Shown: positions 49,303-61,100 of the stretch, one piece after another
Position numbering within the stretch: the first letter of the stretch is position 1
Layout of the letters: each line of letters opens with the position of its first letter
Assembly: GCA_037176705.1 (NCBI GenBank)
Contig: CM073887.1
Coordinates: 84,640,348-84,704,347, forward strand
Direction: 5' to 3'
From: Molossus alvarezi
Taxonomy: Eukaryota > Chordata > Mammalia > Chiroptera > Molossidae
Length of the DNA stretch: 64,000 bases
Program-made: the position numbers and the translations under genes
Notes under the pieces: model-generated
Told to the model about the DNA's origin: nothing
Seen by the model: only the letters and a program-made list of their open reading frames with translations
The model's database searches: none

Positions 49303-52300
49303 TCTCCCTCCCACTCTATCTAAACAAAAAATGGAAAAATGTCCTCGGGTGAGGATAAAAAAATAATAAAAAAATAAAAATAATTTACAGGGAATCAATA
49401 GTAGAGTAAGTGAAGCCAGGAAGCAAACAATCGATTTGGAATATAAGAAAGCAAAAAACAATCAGAATGGCAAAAAGAAAAAAGAATAAAAAAATAAAAA
49501 AAAGGCAAACTGTAAGGAGTCTTTGGGACAACTTCAAACATAACATTCTCATCATGGGGATGCCAGAAGGAGAAGAGAGAGAGAAAGAAATTGAAAAGCT
49601 ATTTGAAAAAATAATGAAAGAAACTTCCCTACTTGGTGAAGGAAACAGACATACAAGTCCAGGAAGCACAGAAAGTCCCAAACAAGATGAACCCCAAGAG
49701 CCCCACACCAAGACACATCATCACAAAAATGTAAAAGGTTAAAGACAAAGAGTGAATCTTTTTTTGTTTGTTTTTGTTTTTTAATCTTCACCTGAGGATA
49801 TTTTTCCTTTTATCTTCAGAGAGACGGGCGGGGGAGGGGGAAGGGGGGGCACGGACATCGATGTGAAAGAGACACATTGACTGGCTGCCTCCCACATGAC
49901 CTTGACCAGGGTCAGGGACAAACTGCAACCCAGGTATGTGCCCTTGACTGGAATCTAACCCACGAATCACTGGTCCGCAGGCCAACGCTCTAATAACTGA
50001 GCCAAACTGGCCAGGGCAAAGAGAATCTTTAAAGTAGCAAGAGAAAAGCAGTTAGTTACCTACAAGGGAGCTCCCATAAGAATGTCAGCTGATTTCTCAA
50101 AAGAAACTTTGCAGGCCAGAAGGGTTTGGTAAGAAATATTTAAAGTGATGAAAAGCAAGAACCTACAACCAAGATTACTCTATCCTGCAAAGCTATCATT
50201 TAGAATTGATGGCCATATAAAGAGTTTCCCAGACAAGAAAAAGCTAAAGGAGTTCATCACCACCAAACAAGCATTGTATGAAATGCTGACATGTCTTCTT
50301 GAAGAACAACAAAAATATCAAAAATAAAAAGGCAATATATACATATCTATCAACAACTGAATCTACAAACAAAATGAACAAACAGAACAGAAACAGACTC
50401 ATAGACACAGAGAACTTTGTGTTGGTTGCCAGATGGGAGTGGGGTTGGAACAATGGGTGAAAAAGGTAAAGAATTTAAGAAGTACAAATTGGTTGTTAGA
50501 CTGACAAACCTGAAAGAGAAGGGGAGTTGTGGGGTGGGAAGAGAGAAATCAAAGAACTTATATGCATATATGCATAACCAATAGACATAGATAATAGTGT
50601 GGGGAAGGCAGAAGGGAGGGCGGGAGTGGGGAGAAGAGGGTTATGGGTGGGAAAAGGAGGGACATCTATAATACATTCAACAATAAAAATAAGTTTAAAA
50701 AGAAAATATACAAGAATGTTAAAAGTGGTGGTAGTATTATAGGTGGTTTTAAATTTCTTCTTCGTTCTTTTCTGTGTTTTCCAAATTTTCTATAACTAAT
50801 GTATATTACTTATGTAATGGGGGAAAAGAGTTACAACCATTTCTCAGTTTTACATTTAAGCTTTTTTTTTTTTTTTAATCCTCATCCGAGGACATTTTTT
50901 CTATTTTTTGTTCAGATAGAGTGGGAGGGAGAGAGAAGAAGAGAGAGAGAAACATCGATGTGAAAGGGACACGTCAAGTGGCTGCCACCCACACGACCCA
51001 ACCAGGGCCAGGAACAAACTGCAACCGAGGTATGTGCCCTAAGCAAGAACCAAACCCTGGTCTCTCTGGACCGCAGACCGATGCTCTAACTGCTGAGCCA
51101 AACCGGCCAGGGCCATTTAAGCTCTTTATATCAAGACTCTGCTATTCTAAATGATACAATATATATTCTTGAACACAGAGCCCTGTCTTGTATTTTGATT
51201 CACATCTCTAAGAACAAGTGATCTGATGGAGAGTTATGTCAAAGTACATAAACATTTTAACACTAAATGGACAAAGCTTTTAAAGTTGCCTAGAGAGAGA
51301 AGTAAAGATTTGTGGAGCCCAAGGTCAGCTGTTCCCTCTCTCAGTTCCAGAGAGGAATTCCCCTGTACCTTTCTAGGCGTTCTGATACCAGGTAAGTCTG
51401 GTTTGCATCCATGATAAATGTCAGCTGATTAATGAGGTCATCAGGTTGAATGAGGCCTTCTAGCCGTCCCACTACAGTCATCCTCCGATCTTTCAGCATA
51501 ATCATGGCCAGGAATGGATAGGTGTTCTCTCGTAAAGCCTGTGAAACTGACAGAAAAAAGACCCAACAGGTTAAGGGCAGGACTTCAGGATAAAACAGAT
51601 CAACTCTTAGACTTTGCACAGTGAGCAAGAGAGAACTGCTTTAATCCCATCTGGGAAAGAAGGGCATCACTTATTCTCTGCCTCTTTTCCCTCTTAATTA
51701 ATATTTTTTTTGGTGGTGGTTGTTCTTATATATTTGTGTACCTATCCCCAGGTAATTATATTAGAACAGGAAAGGCTTTTCTGGTGGGGGTGTGGTTGTC
51801 ATGATGATGCTAGGGATGGCTGTGGAGTTCAAGGACAATGTCTATTTGATGGGTAACAAAGGATTTATAAAACTCGGGCTACTGCTTAGAATAATTTTTC
51901 CCTGTGCAAGAGGTCAAGCCTAAAGAGAACAAGACTGCAAGCCTTATGCTACTGGTAATGATCTCCACCACCATCTTCCTCTTATCCAATTCTTTCCTTT
52001 TACCATGTATTTTTTCACTCCACAAAAAAAGAGCTAGCTTTTCTGTTTCAAAGCAGTTTACAGAGTTGGTCTTCTAAAAAACCAAAATTTTACCACAAGT
52101 TTTACCTATGATTTCCTTACGATTTGAAAGAAGAGATTTTAGTCCTGGCCGGTTTGGCTTGGTGGTTAGAGCGTCGGCCCACGGACCAATGAGTCTCGGG
52201 TTCGATTCTGGTCAAGGACAAAGTACCTTGATTGCAGTTTATTCCCAGCCTTGTTCAGGTTGTGCGGGAGGCAACTAGTCAGTGTGGCTCTGTCACATCT

Positions 52301-52383
52301 ATGTTTCTCTCTGTCTCTCTCTCCCTCCCTCCCTCCCACTCTAACTATTGATAAATGGAAAACTATCCTTGGGTGAGGAATAA

Positions 52384-52437
<54 letters not shown>

Positions 52438-55150
52438 AAAAAAGAGATTTTATAAGTTTCTGTAAAAATATCCTTAGTCTGGTCTGGCTGGTGTGGCTCA
52501 TTGGTTGAGCACTGACCCATGCACCAAGAGGACGTCAGTTCAATTCCCAGTCAGGACACATGCCCAGGTTGTGGGCCTGATCCCCAGTGGGGGGCATGCA
52601 GGAGGCGGCCAGTAGATGTTCTTTCTCATCGATGTTTCTATCTCTCTCTCCCTCTAAAAAACCAATAAAGAAAAAATAATTTAAAAAATAAAATAAATAA
52701 AAGAAAAATATCCTTAGTCTCCTTCTATCAACTATCCATTACCCCAAAGCAAACATGCTATAGGACTTAGAGATGTCTATTTTTATTTATTTATTTTATC
52801 CTCACCTGAGGACATTTTTTTGCATTTATCTTCAGACAGAGCGGGAGGGAGAGAGGGAAAGAGAGAGAGAGAAACATCGATGTGAGAGAGACACATCAAG
52901 TGGCCACCACCTGCATGACCCCAACCGGGGCCAGGTACAAACTGCAACCGAGGCACATGCCCTTAGCAGGAACCAAACCCAGGACTCTCTGGTCCGTGAG
53001 CTGATGCTCTAACCACTAAGCAAAACCGGCCAGGGTGAGACTTAGAGATGATTAAAAACCAATTTCCTGGATGCAGGCAAAATACCCATTGCTTCTTTGA
53101 TTCTCAGGATCTAGCACAGTGGCTGGTGTGCTGGTATTCACATAAAAGTTGCTGAATGGAAATAGCTGCAAAGTAACTACATTTTTCTTCGTTGGAAACC
53201 TCTGTATCTCATACTGACTTCTTTTTTTAAAAATCCTCACTCAAGGATATTTTTCTATTTATCTTCAGATAGAGTGGGAGAGAGGGACAGAGAAAGAGAG
53301 AAACACTGATTGAAGAGGGACACATCAACTGTTGCCTCCCACATGACAATCTGCAACCCACGCACACGCCCTTGACCGGAATCAAACCCGTGACTCATTG
53401 GTCCGTGGGCCAATGCTCTAACCACTGAACCAAACTGGCCAGGGTCTGACTTCTAAAAATACTTTAAGAGTTATTGTCAGCTCAACAATAAAAAAGAAAA
53501 AAAAAAAAGAAAAAAAAAAAAGGGTTGGCCCTGGCTGGTTTGGCTCAGCAGTTAGAGCACCAGCCCATGGTCCTGAGAGACCCGAGTTCAGTTCCCGCCA
53601 AGAGCATGTACCTCAGTTGCAGTTTATCCTCAGCCCCAGTTTGGGTTGTGTGCGTGGCAGCCAGTAGATGTGTCTCTCTCACATCGATGTCTCTCTCTCT
53701 CTCCCCCATTCTGTCTGAAAATTTAAAAAATGCAAAAATGTCCTCGGGTAAGGATTAAAAAAAAAAGAGTTGCCCTGACCGTTTTGGCTCAGCAGTTAAG
53801 AGTGTCGGCTCGCGGACCTGAGAGTCCCAGGTTCAGTTCCCACTGGGGCACATGCCTTGGTTGTGGTTTGTCCCCAGCCCTGGCGGCCAGTCGATGTGTC
53901 TCTCACATGTCGATGTTTCTCTCTCTCTCTCTTCCTCCCTCTCTCTCTCCCACTCTATCTGAAGATAAATGCAAAAGTGTCCATGGGTGAGGATTAAAAA
54001 AAAAAAGAGTTGCCTGGTGGTTGTGGTTCAGTGGTTGAGTATCGACCCATGTACCAGGAGGTCTCCAGTTTGATTCCCAGTCAGGGCACATGCCCAGTGG
54101 GGGGCATGCAGGAGGCAGCCAATCGATGCTCTCTTTTATCAATGTCTCTATCTCCCTCCCCCTCTCCCTTCCTCTCTCTCTATAATCAATAAAGGAAAAA
54201 TAATTTTAAAAAAGAATTACTGTCAGTAAAGAACTGAACTTTCTGAATCCCCATCAGCACTCAAATAACTAACTCATTGTATAAGAGACTATATTAAAAT
54301 TATTGATGAGGCAAATAAGCTCCAAACTCATTAAGATTAAAAGCAAGGTTGTTTGGAGCATTGTCCAGTACACCAAAAGGTGGTGGGTTCAATTCCCAGT
54401 CTGGATACATACCCAGGCTGTGGGTTTGATCTCTGGTACGGGCATGGTGCACAACCAATCCATGTCTGTCTCTGTCTCTGTCTCTCCCTCCCTCTCAAAT
54501 CAATTTTTTTAAAAAAAGGCCCTGGCTGGTTCGCTCAGTGGTTAGAGCGTTGGCCTGCGGTCCAGAGAGACCCGGGGTTCAGTTCCCTCTAAGGGCACGT
54601 ACCTCGATTGCAGTTTGTCTCTGGACCTGGTTGGGTTGTGTGGGTGGCAGCCACTCGATATGTCCCTTTTACATTGATGTTTCTCTCTCTCTCCCTCCCT
54701 CCCACTCTATCTGAACAAAAAATGGGAAAAATGTACTCGGGTGAGGATAAAAAGAGAAAAAAAAAAGGAGCCATGGCCCTTGGCTGGTGTGGCTCAGTGG
54801 TTAGAGTGTCAGCCCTTGCAATGGAGGGTTGAGAGTTTGATTCCCAGTCCTGGTTGGGGGCACATGTGGGAGGCAACCAATCAATGTGTCTCTCTCACAT
54901 CGATATGTCTTTCTCTCTCAAGAAGATTAACAAAAAATAAAAAAGGTATATAAAGTATATATATAAAAATAAAGATTAAAGGCAAGCCCTCACTGGTGTG
55001 GCTCAGTTGGTTGGAGCATTGTCCCATACACTGAAACGTCGTTGGTTTGATTCCTAGGCAGGGCATATATCCAGACTTCAGGTTCGAGCCCCAGTTGGGG
55101 TGGTGTGTACAGGAGGCAACTGATCCATGTTTCTCTTTCACATCAATATT

Positions 55151-55184
<34 letters not shown>

Positions 55185-58100
55185 AAATAAAAAAAAAATC
55201 CTCAGGTGAGGATTATTAAAAAAAAAAAAAAAAAAGATTAAAGGCAAGCTGCTGGCCAGGACAATGTTTTTAAGAATAAAACAGGCTCTGCCAATGGTTA
55301 ACTATAAAGAATTGTCTAGCATGGTCTGGGTGAAAAAAACTGAAGGGATCAAGTACAGCTTGGCAGTTATAAAACAGTCACAAGGCCCTGGCCAGTTTGG
55401 CTCAGTGGTTAGAGCGTGTTTGATTCTGGTCAAGGGCACATAACCTGGGTTGCAGGTTTGATCCCTGGTCCTGGTCGTGACCATGCGGAAGGAAATAAAT
55501 TGATGTCTCTCACATCATTGTTTCTCTTTCTCTTTCTCTTTTAACCTCTCTCACTCCATTCCACACTCTCTAAAAATCAATTGAAAAATATCCTCGGGTG
55601 AGGATTAACAACAACAAAAATTTGTCACAGGAATGTCAAGTATAGAACAGGGAATATAGTCAATTATATTGTAATAACTACGCAGAGTGCCAGGTGGTAT
55701 TAGACTTATTGGGGGGATCACTATACCATGCTGTACACCTGAAACTAATATAATATTGAATGTTAACTGTAATTGAAAAAAAAAAATTTTAATTAAGAAA
55801 AAAAAAAGAATGAGCTAGAGTCTGAAAGACCTGAGCTTGCTCCAAAACTTGCTGTGTGATCTTGGACCAGGCTTAAACTCTCTGAGCTCGTTTCCTACAC
55901 CATGAAGTGGTAGTAATACAACCCAATCTCTCAGGACTGCTGAGAAGATTAAAGGACATAATGTATAAATATCAACTAATATTGTGTCTACCATAAAATA
56001 ATCATGCAATAAATCGGAAGTCTTTCCAGATTATTCCAAAGATATCCCAATAATCACAATGAGGAAACAACAACAACTTACCCCTGTATCCCTCAGGCTT
56101 GTTTGTGGAACATGCCCAGAAGAGCATCCTAGTGTTTATTAGTGAAATAACTTCAGGAGCACAGAGGGTATTACTGTGGACAGAGATGAAAAGGACATGA
56201 GAAGAACTTGCTTACTTTAAACTCTGAGCAGATAAGGTCAGAAGAGAAAGAAAACGATCAATCCGCTTACCGACAGAATTCATCAGAGTCCTGGTGATCA
56301 TCTCCATGAAGATAAACCAAAAGAAAGCGAAGCTCCCGCTTGGCATCGTTAAGTGCCTGTGGGAAGCAGAAGATCACTAAATATTATGATGACTGTGCCT
56401 TTAGCTTTTAATTAGGCTAAGGGTCCTAATGGATACATTTAGGAAAAAAAGGAGAAATGAGGAAAAAAGTAAGCAAAAATAATTAGGAGCTCTGGGCTAC
56501 TACCTTCACACCCATGGAGTTTATCTTCCTATACAAAGTCCAAGCTAACAAGCTTTAATTAAAACATTTTAGTGTTGTTAGGATTTAAATTGTATCAGGC
56601 TCCTGAGGCTAGACAGGCTGACAAATAAAGGTCCCCAATAAAACACAGAAGTCAGCTGTTGCCAGTCTAAACGAAGATAAAACAGGAGTGTCTGACCATG
56701 TGAAAAGGGAAGTGAAAATCTTGCCACTTTACAGCTCTGACATCCTTGTAAATAAAAAATACTGCAAAGATGATCCCAGGCCATATACCAAGCAGGAATG
56801 AGGGATTGTGGGACCTAAAGTATTTTAAAGAGCATCGGATTTAAAAGATCTTCAAAGATAAGGCTAGTGTCCCAGATTCCTGTGTATGCTTTTGCATTTG
56901 CATAATACTGAGCCTATTATAATTCAATTAAGGATTCCTGAACGACCAATGGTGGTCAGGATCACAGCAAAGAGAGTGCATGAGAGGTGCCTATTTCATT
57001 CAGTATCTTTAGCACTGGCCACAATGACTGACATAATATGCTTGTAGAATGAGGTGGGAGCAGCCAGTGAGGGAGACTGACTGAGAAAAAGCAGATGTGA
57101 GAGAACCAGGCAGGAAGCAAGAATAAGCATTTTTCCTTTTTTCCAGATAGTTTTAGGAATCCTACAGGCTACAAAATACAACGACCCTTTGGCCTATGCC
57201 CACAGCGTTATTTCTACATTTTTCTCTGGCAAACTAAAGATATGCTATAGAACTCTTCATTTTCACCCTGAGGTAATAAGTTAGTGGTAGGTGTGGCTTG
57301 GGCTAATGAGATGTGCAGCCTTGAGTCTATAGTCTATGTCCTTATTCAGCTCTGTGAGGGATCAAAGAAGACTTCAGGCTTTGCCTTCAAGGGTCTTACT
57401 GTCTGATATAGGAGAGAAGACACAGACACAAACAACTAAAATATAGAGAAAAATGTGAAATTACTGTAAGATTAAATACAACACCATGAAAGCACTATTT
57501 TAAATTGCAAGGTAGGCCAGGGTGGGACACAACAATCAGGAAAAGGCATAAGAAGGGAGTGATGTGAGCTGGTTGAAGCATGGGCCAGATTCTAATTAGC
57601 AAAAAATGTGAGGACAGCACTGCAGGTGGAGGGAACAGCAAAAGCAAAGGCACAGGGGTGAAAGGACAGATTTTGTTCAGGAAACGGTTTAGCTGGAACC
57701 TAGGGTATTGGAAAAATAAGTTATGCAGGAAAGACCTCAAAAGGAGGTTAGGATTAGATCAAGAAGGACCCAGCTAAAAGGTTTGGTCTTTTTTTCTGTA
57801 AGCAGTAAAGAGCTATTTAAGGTTTCTCAGTGAAAGAATGACATGATCAGTGCTGGGCTATCCTTTCCTTTGTGGATAGAATCATATCAATAAATTGGTA
57901 TCTATATGATTTGTGACACTGACCTGGCTGTACGTTCCCTGGTAGAAGACAGGGTGTGCCCTCCCATATTTTTCTTCAAAAGAATGCATAAATGAAACAA
58001 TGTCCCCAATAGGATCAGTGACCCGGCTGCGAGGGTCAGGCCGTATAAAACGAAGAGCAAACCTGGGGAGGAAGGAATAAATATCACATGAATCGGCATA

Positions 58101-61100
58101 TGGGTGGGCCAGTTTATAAAGATTCCTGTACTACCGGCATGGCAGCAAATGGAGGTGAACAGTCTGGGAATGGACTTCAAACTTGAGAGGAGAGCCTGGC
58201 TTAAAAGCTGAAAAGCAGCAAATGTTCCATTGCCTATTCAAGAAGAATATGAACTATGAGGATTATAAATTCAATACTGGTCTAAATAAATCCTGAGTGC
58301 TTTTTGCAGAAAAATTTAGAGCTAGAAGAATTGGGAAAGGAAGACACAGTATCCAAAAAGATCATGGGTACCCCCAAGCCATGTGGCTATCTAAATTTAA
58401 ATTAATTAAATAAAATACAATAAAAAATTCAGTTCCCCAATCACTCTAGTCACATGAAGTGCCCAACAGCCACATGTGTTTAGTGACTTCCACACTGGAC
58501 AGTGTAGCTACAGAATGTTCCATCATCACAGAAAGTTCTACTGGCAGTGCTAGTCTAGAATGGAGCTCTGTCTCTTTTTCGTTTTCCTAACTTGCCTCTC
58601 CCTCTCCTTTCTCCTGGAGCTTTGAATTTTTAGTGCTTTCTCCCAAGCTATTCAAATTATGGACAGAAACTTGAAACTCAAATTTGCAGTCATGATTTAC
58701 TTGCTCTTCAAAGGGGCAAGTAAATTCTGCTTGATGATTTATGGTTGATGGCATCCTCGGAGGAAACTATACAATTGATCTAGAGTGCACTGGCAGATTT
58801 GGAGATCTGGCAGCTTTTTTCAGAATAAGGTTGGTACCATATATCTGTTTCTAAAGAGCCCATCTTATATTTGCATAGCACCATTTATTTATCCTTTGGA
58901 TTTCCATAGAAGGCAAAGGGGGCAGAGGCTTGGTAAGTTACTGTGCTACATAACATTAAATAAGTTGCTTGGATGATACAGTTTCATTAAAATTAGTAAC
59001 ATATGCCATGCATATTTCTGTCCACAGAGAACAAATAATATTCATATACTTGAGGAATTTTCTGCACAGGAAAGGTGACTAAACTATGAGACTTTCCCTT
59101 ACCAAATCTTGAGCCAATTTCAATTCCTTATCCCTTCAAATTCCCCATGGGTATACAATTTCACTTGGAATTTCTCCTGAGTAATCAAATCAAATTGATT
59201 GACACAAACATTCCAGAGCAAATTAAAAACAAAGGTAAAAAGTTGTGAAGGGTCAAATAAATGGTTACAGAAGGAGACTAAACTTTGGGTGGTGAGCACA
59301 CAATGCACCTACAGATGATATATTATACAACTGTACACTTGTAACTTACATGGTTTTATTAACCAATGTCACCGCAATTCAATTTAAAAAAAGAAGCTGT
59401 GTGTGTGGGTAGGAATCCTTTAGAAAATTAATGTTTGATAACTTTCTCTGAAATTAATTTTAGGATTATCTTACTAGTCTTGAAGTTTCATTTTGATGAA
59501 TGAATGTATAAAGGACTTAACTTTTTTGTTTCTCATTACTATATGTTTCCATGGCTTACATATTTTAGGACAATTAGCTTTTTTCAAAAAAAATTGTACC
59601 CGGCCAGTGTGGCTCAGCGGTTGAGTACTGACCCATGCACCAAGAGGTCGCTGGTTCGATTCCTGGTCAAGGCACATGCCCAGGTTGTGGGGCCAATCCT
59701 CAGTGGGGGACATGCAGGAGGCAGCCAATCAATGTTCTCTCTCATCGATGTTTCTTTCTCTCTCTCCCTCTCCTTTCCTCTCTCTCTAAAAAAAAATAAA
59801 GAAAGAAAAAGAAAATAGAGACATCAACTTAGTCTTCATTATGATTTTAAAAGTTTTTATGTGCCCATTCTTAAAACAGGGACGGAAAGGGTATTAATTG
59901 GTTAATTGCTGACCTATAAGAACTTTTGCTAAAGCAAGGAAGCCATTAAGCAAGCAGTCTCATAAAACACGAAATGGCCAAGATAGAAGGTACTATCTAA
60001 TCCTTGCACTTCTGCAGCTACTGGGTCCTCACCTCCAGCCTCTGCTCCCTAGAACAAGGCAAAGGCTATCCCACATCTGAGGGAGGTAGAGGTTGCCCTG
60101 TATGCAAGACTCAGACCACAGAGTCTAGCTCTGTTGGCCTGCCCATAAACATTTTAGTTCCCCACAAGGCCTAGGTTCATCCACTACTCAGCTCTAGACC
60201 AGACACCCAAGCCTAATGTGCCAGCAGTTTGGACCCCCTGGACATTTTCCAGCCCTGGCCCTTCTGTATTCTCTAGTGCTGAGCTCTCTAAATGGTATAT
60301 GAAGGAAGAGAGAAGAAAGGTTAAGGTGTGAAGCAAGGGGGCATACATACGGTAAGGTTCCAGTAGCAGCAACCTATGGGTTGCTCAGACAGAGGGAATT
60401 GTATAGGAGTGTCTAGAGAGGTGAAACTTGTGAGGGAGTCTAGAGAAAAGTGACTAATCTCAGAGCAGGAGAATTTGTGGGGATTATTAGTAGTCAGATG
60501 AAGTTTTAGATGGTTTAGGGTAAAAGTTACAAGGAGTATGAAGCTAGTAAATATGGTGGTTAAAAAGGAAAGGGTGTGAGGATTAACTAGGGAATGTTGA
60601 GGTAACAAACATGTGGGAGGAGGGAGGATAACAATAAATGTAGGTAAACTGATTCTTGAAAACAATACGCAAGACTAGTTTAAAACAATTTTATTTCACA
60701 TTTTATGTTTGAGTAATTTAAAATATTTTCATACAACATAAAAAGATTGTTTAGGAAGAGTATTCAATCTGGTATCAAATTGGAAAGTCCAAATTGATAG
60801 AACGTAAGTTTTATTCTGGTCTACATTGCAGTTCCAAAGTTGCTACTATCACATAATACAAAGGTACATACCTAAATATATCAAGTATTGTGTAATAGGT
60901 AAACCGGAATGGAAGCATAATCAAGTAATAACTCCATCCGAGCAGCCCCTAAAATTCCAAAAACAAAGTTAGATACCATTCATTTATTCACTAATACCTT
61001 ACAAAATGGCTAGTTCAATTTTTCATTCTGTTGATCCTTCATGTGATTTCTCCCTCTGCAATAAGGTTTCCTCTTCCTGGCCACCTCATCCTTCTTAAAG

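Larger units (their letters stand above)
48640..50325 (+). pseudogene. HAL1 ORF1 remnant, copy B, broken and split
   Basis: Pieces: start region ATGAGGACACAACGAAACAT (48644), middle 49408-49742 with FKHNILIMGMPEGEEREKEI, and C-terminal 50145-50325 with SFRIDGHIKSFPDKKKLKEF. It is related to L1 ORF1p. Stops, frameshifts and three SINEs break it. Confidence 0.65.
46975..50696 (+). mobile_element. HAL1 (half-LINE-1) element, copy B, in FAF2 intron 8
   Basis: Starts GACTTCCACACAAGATGGCG. Runs through a 5' UTR, ORF1 remnants (48640-50325) and a 3' UTR ending ATACATTCAACAATAAAAA, with no ORF2. Flanks TAAAAGAAAATATAACAG and AAAAGAAAATATACAAG are the target duplication. Removing four Ves inserts leaves about 2.7 kb. 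Antisense to FAF2. Confidence 0.78.

Noticed and set aside
60321..60665. 114-codon + 62-codon antisense frames in FAF2 intron 4
   Set aside because: No domain or conservation signal; ordinary intron.
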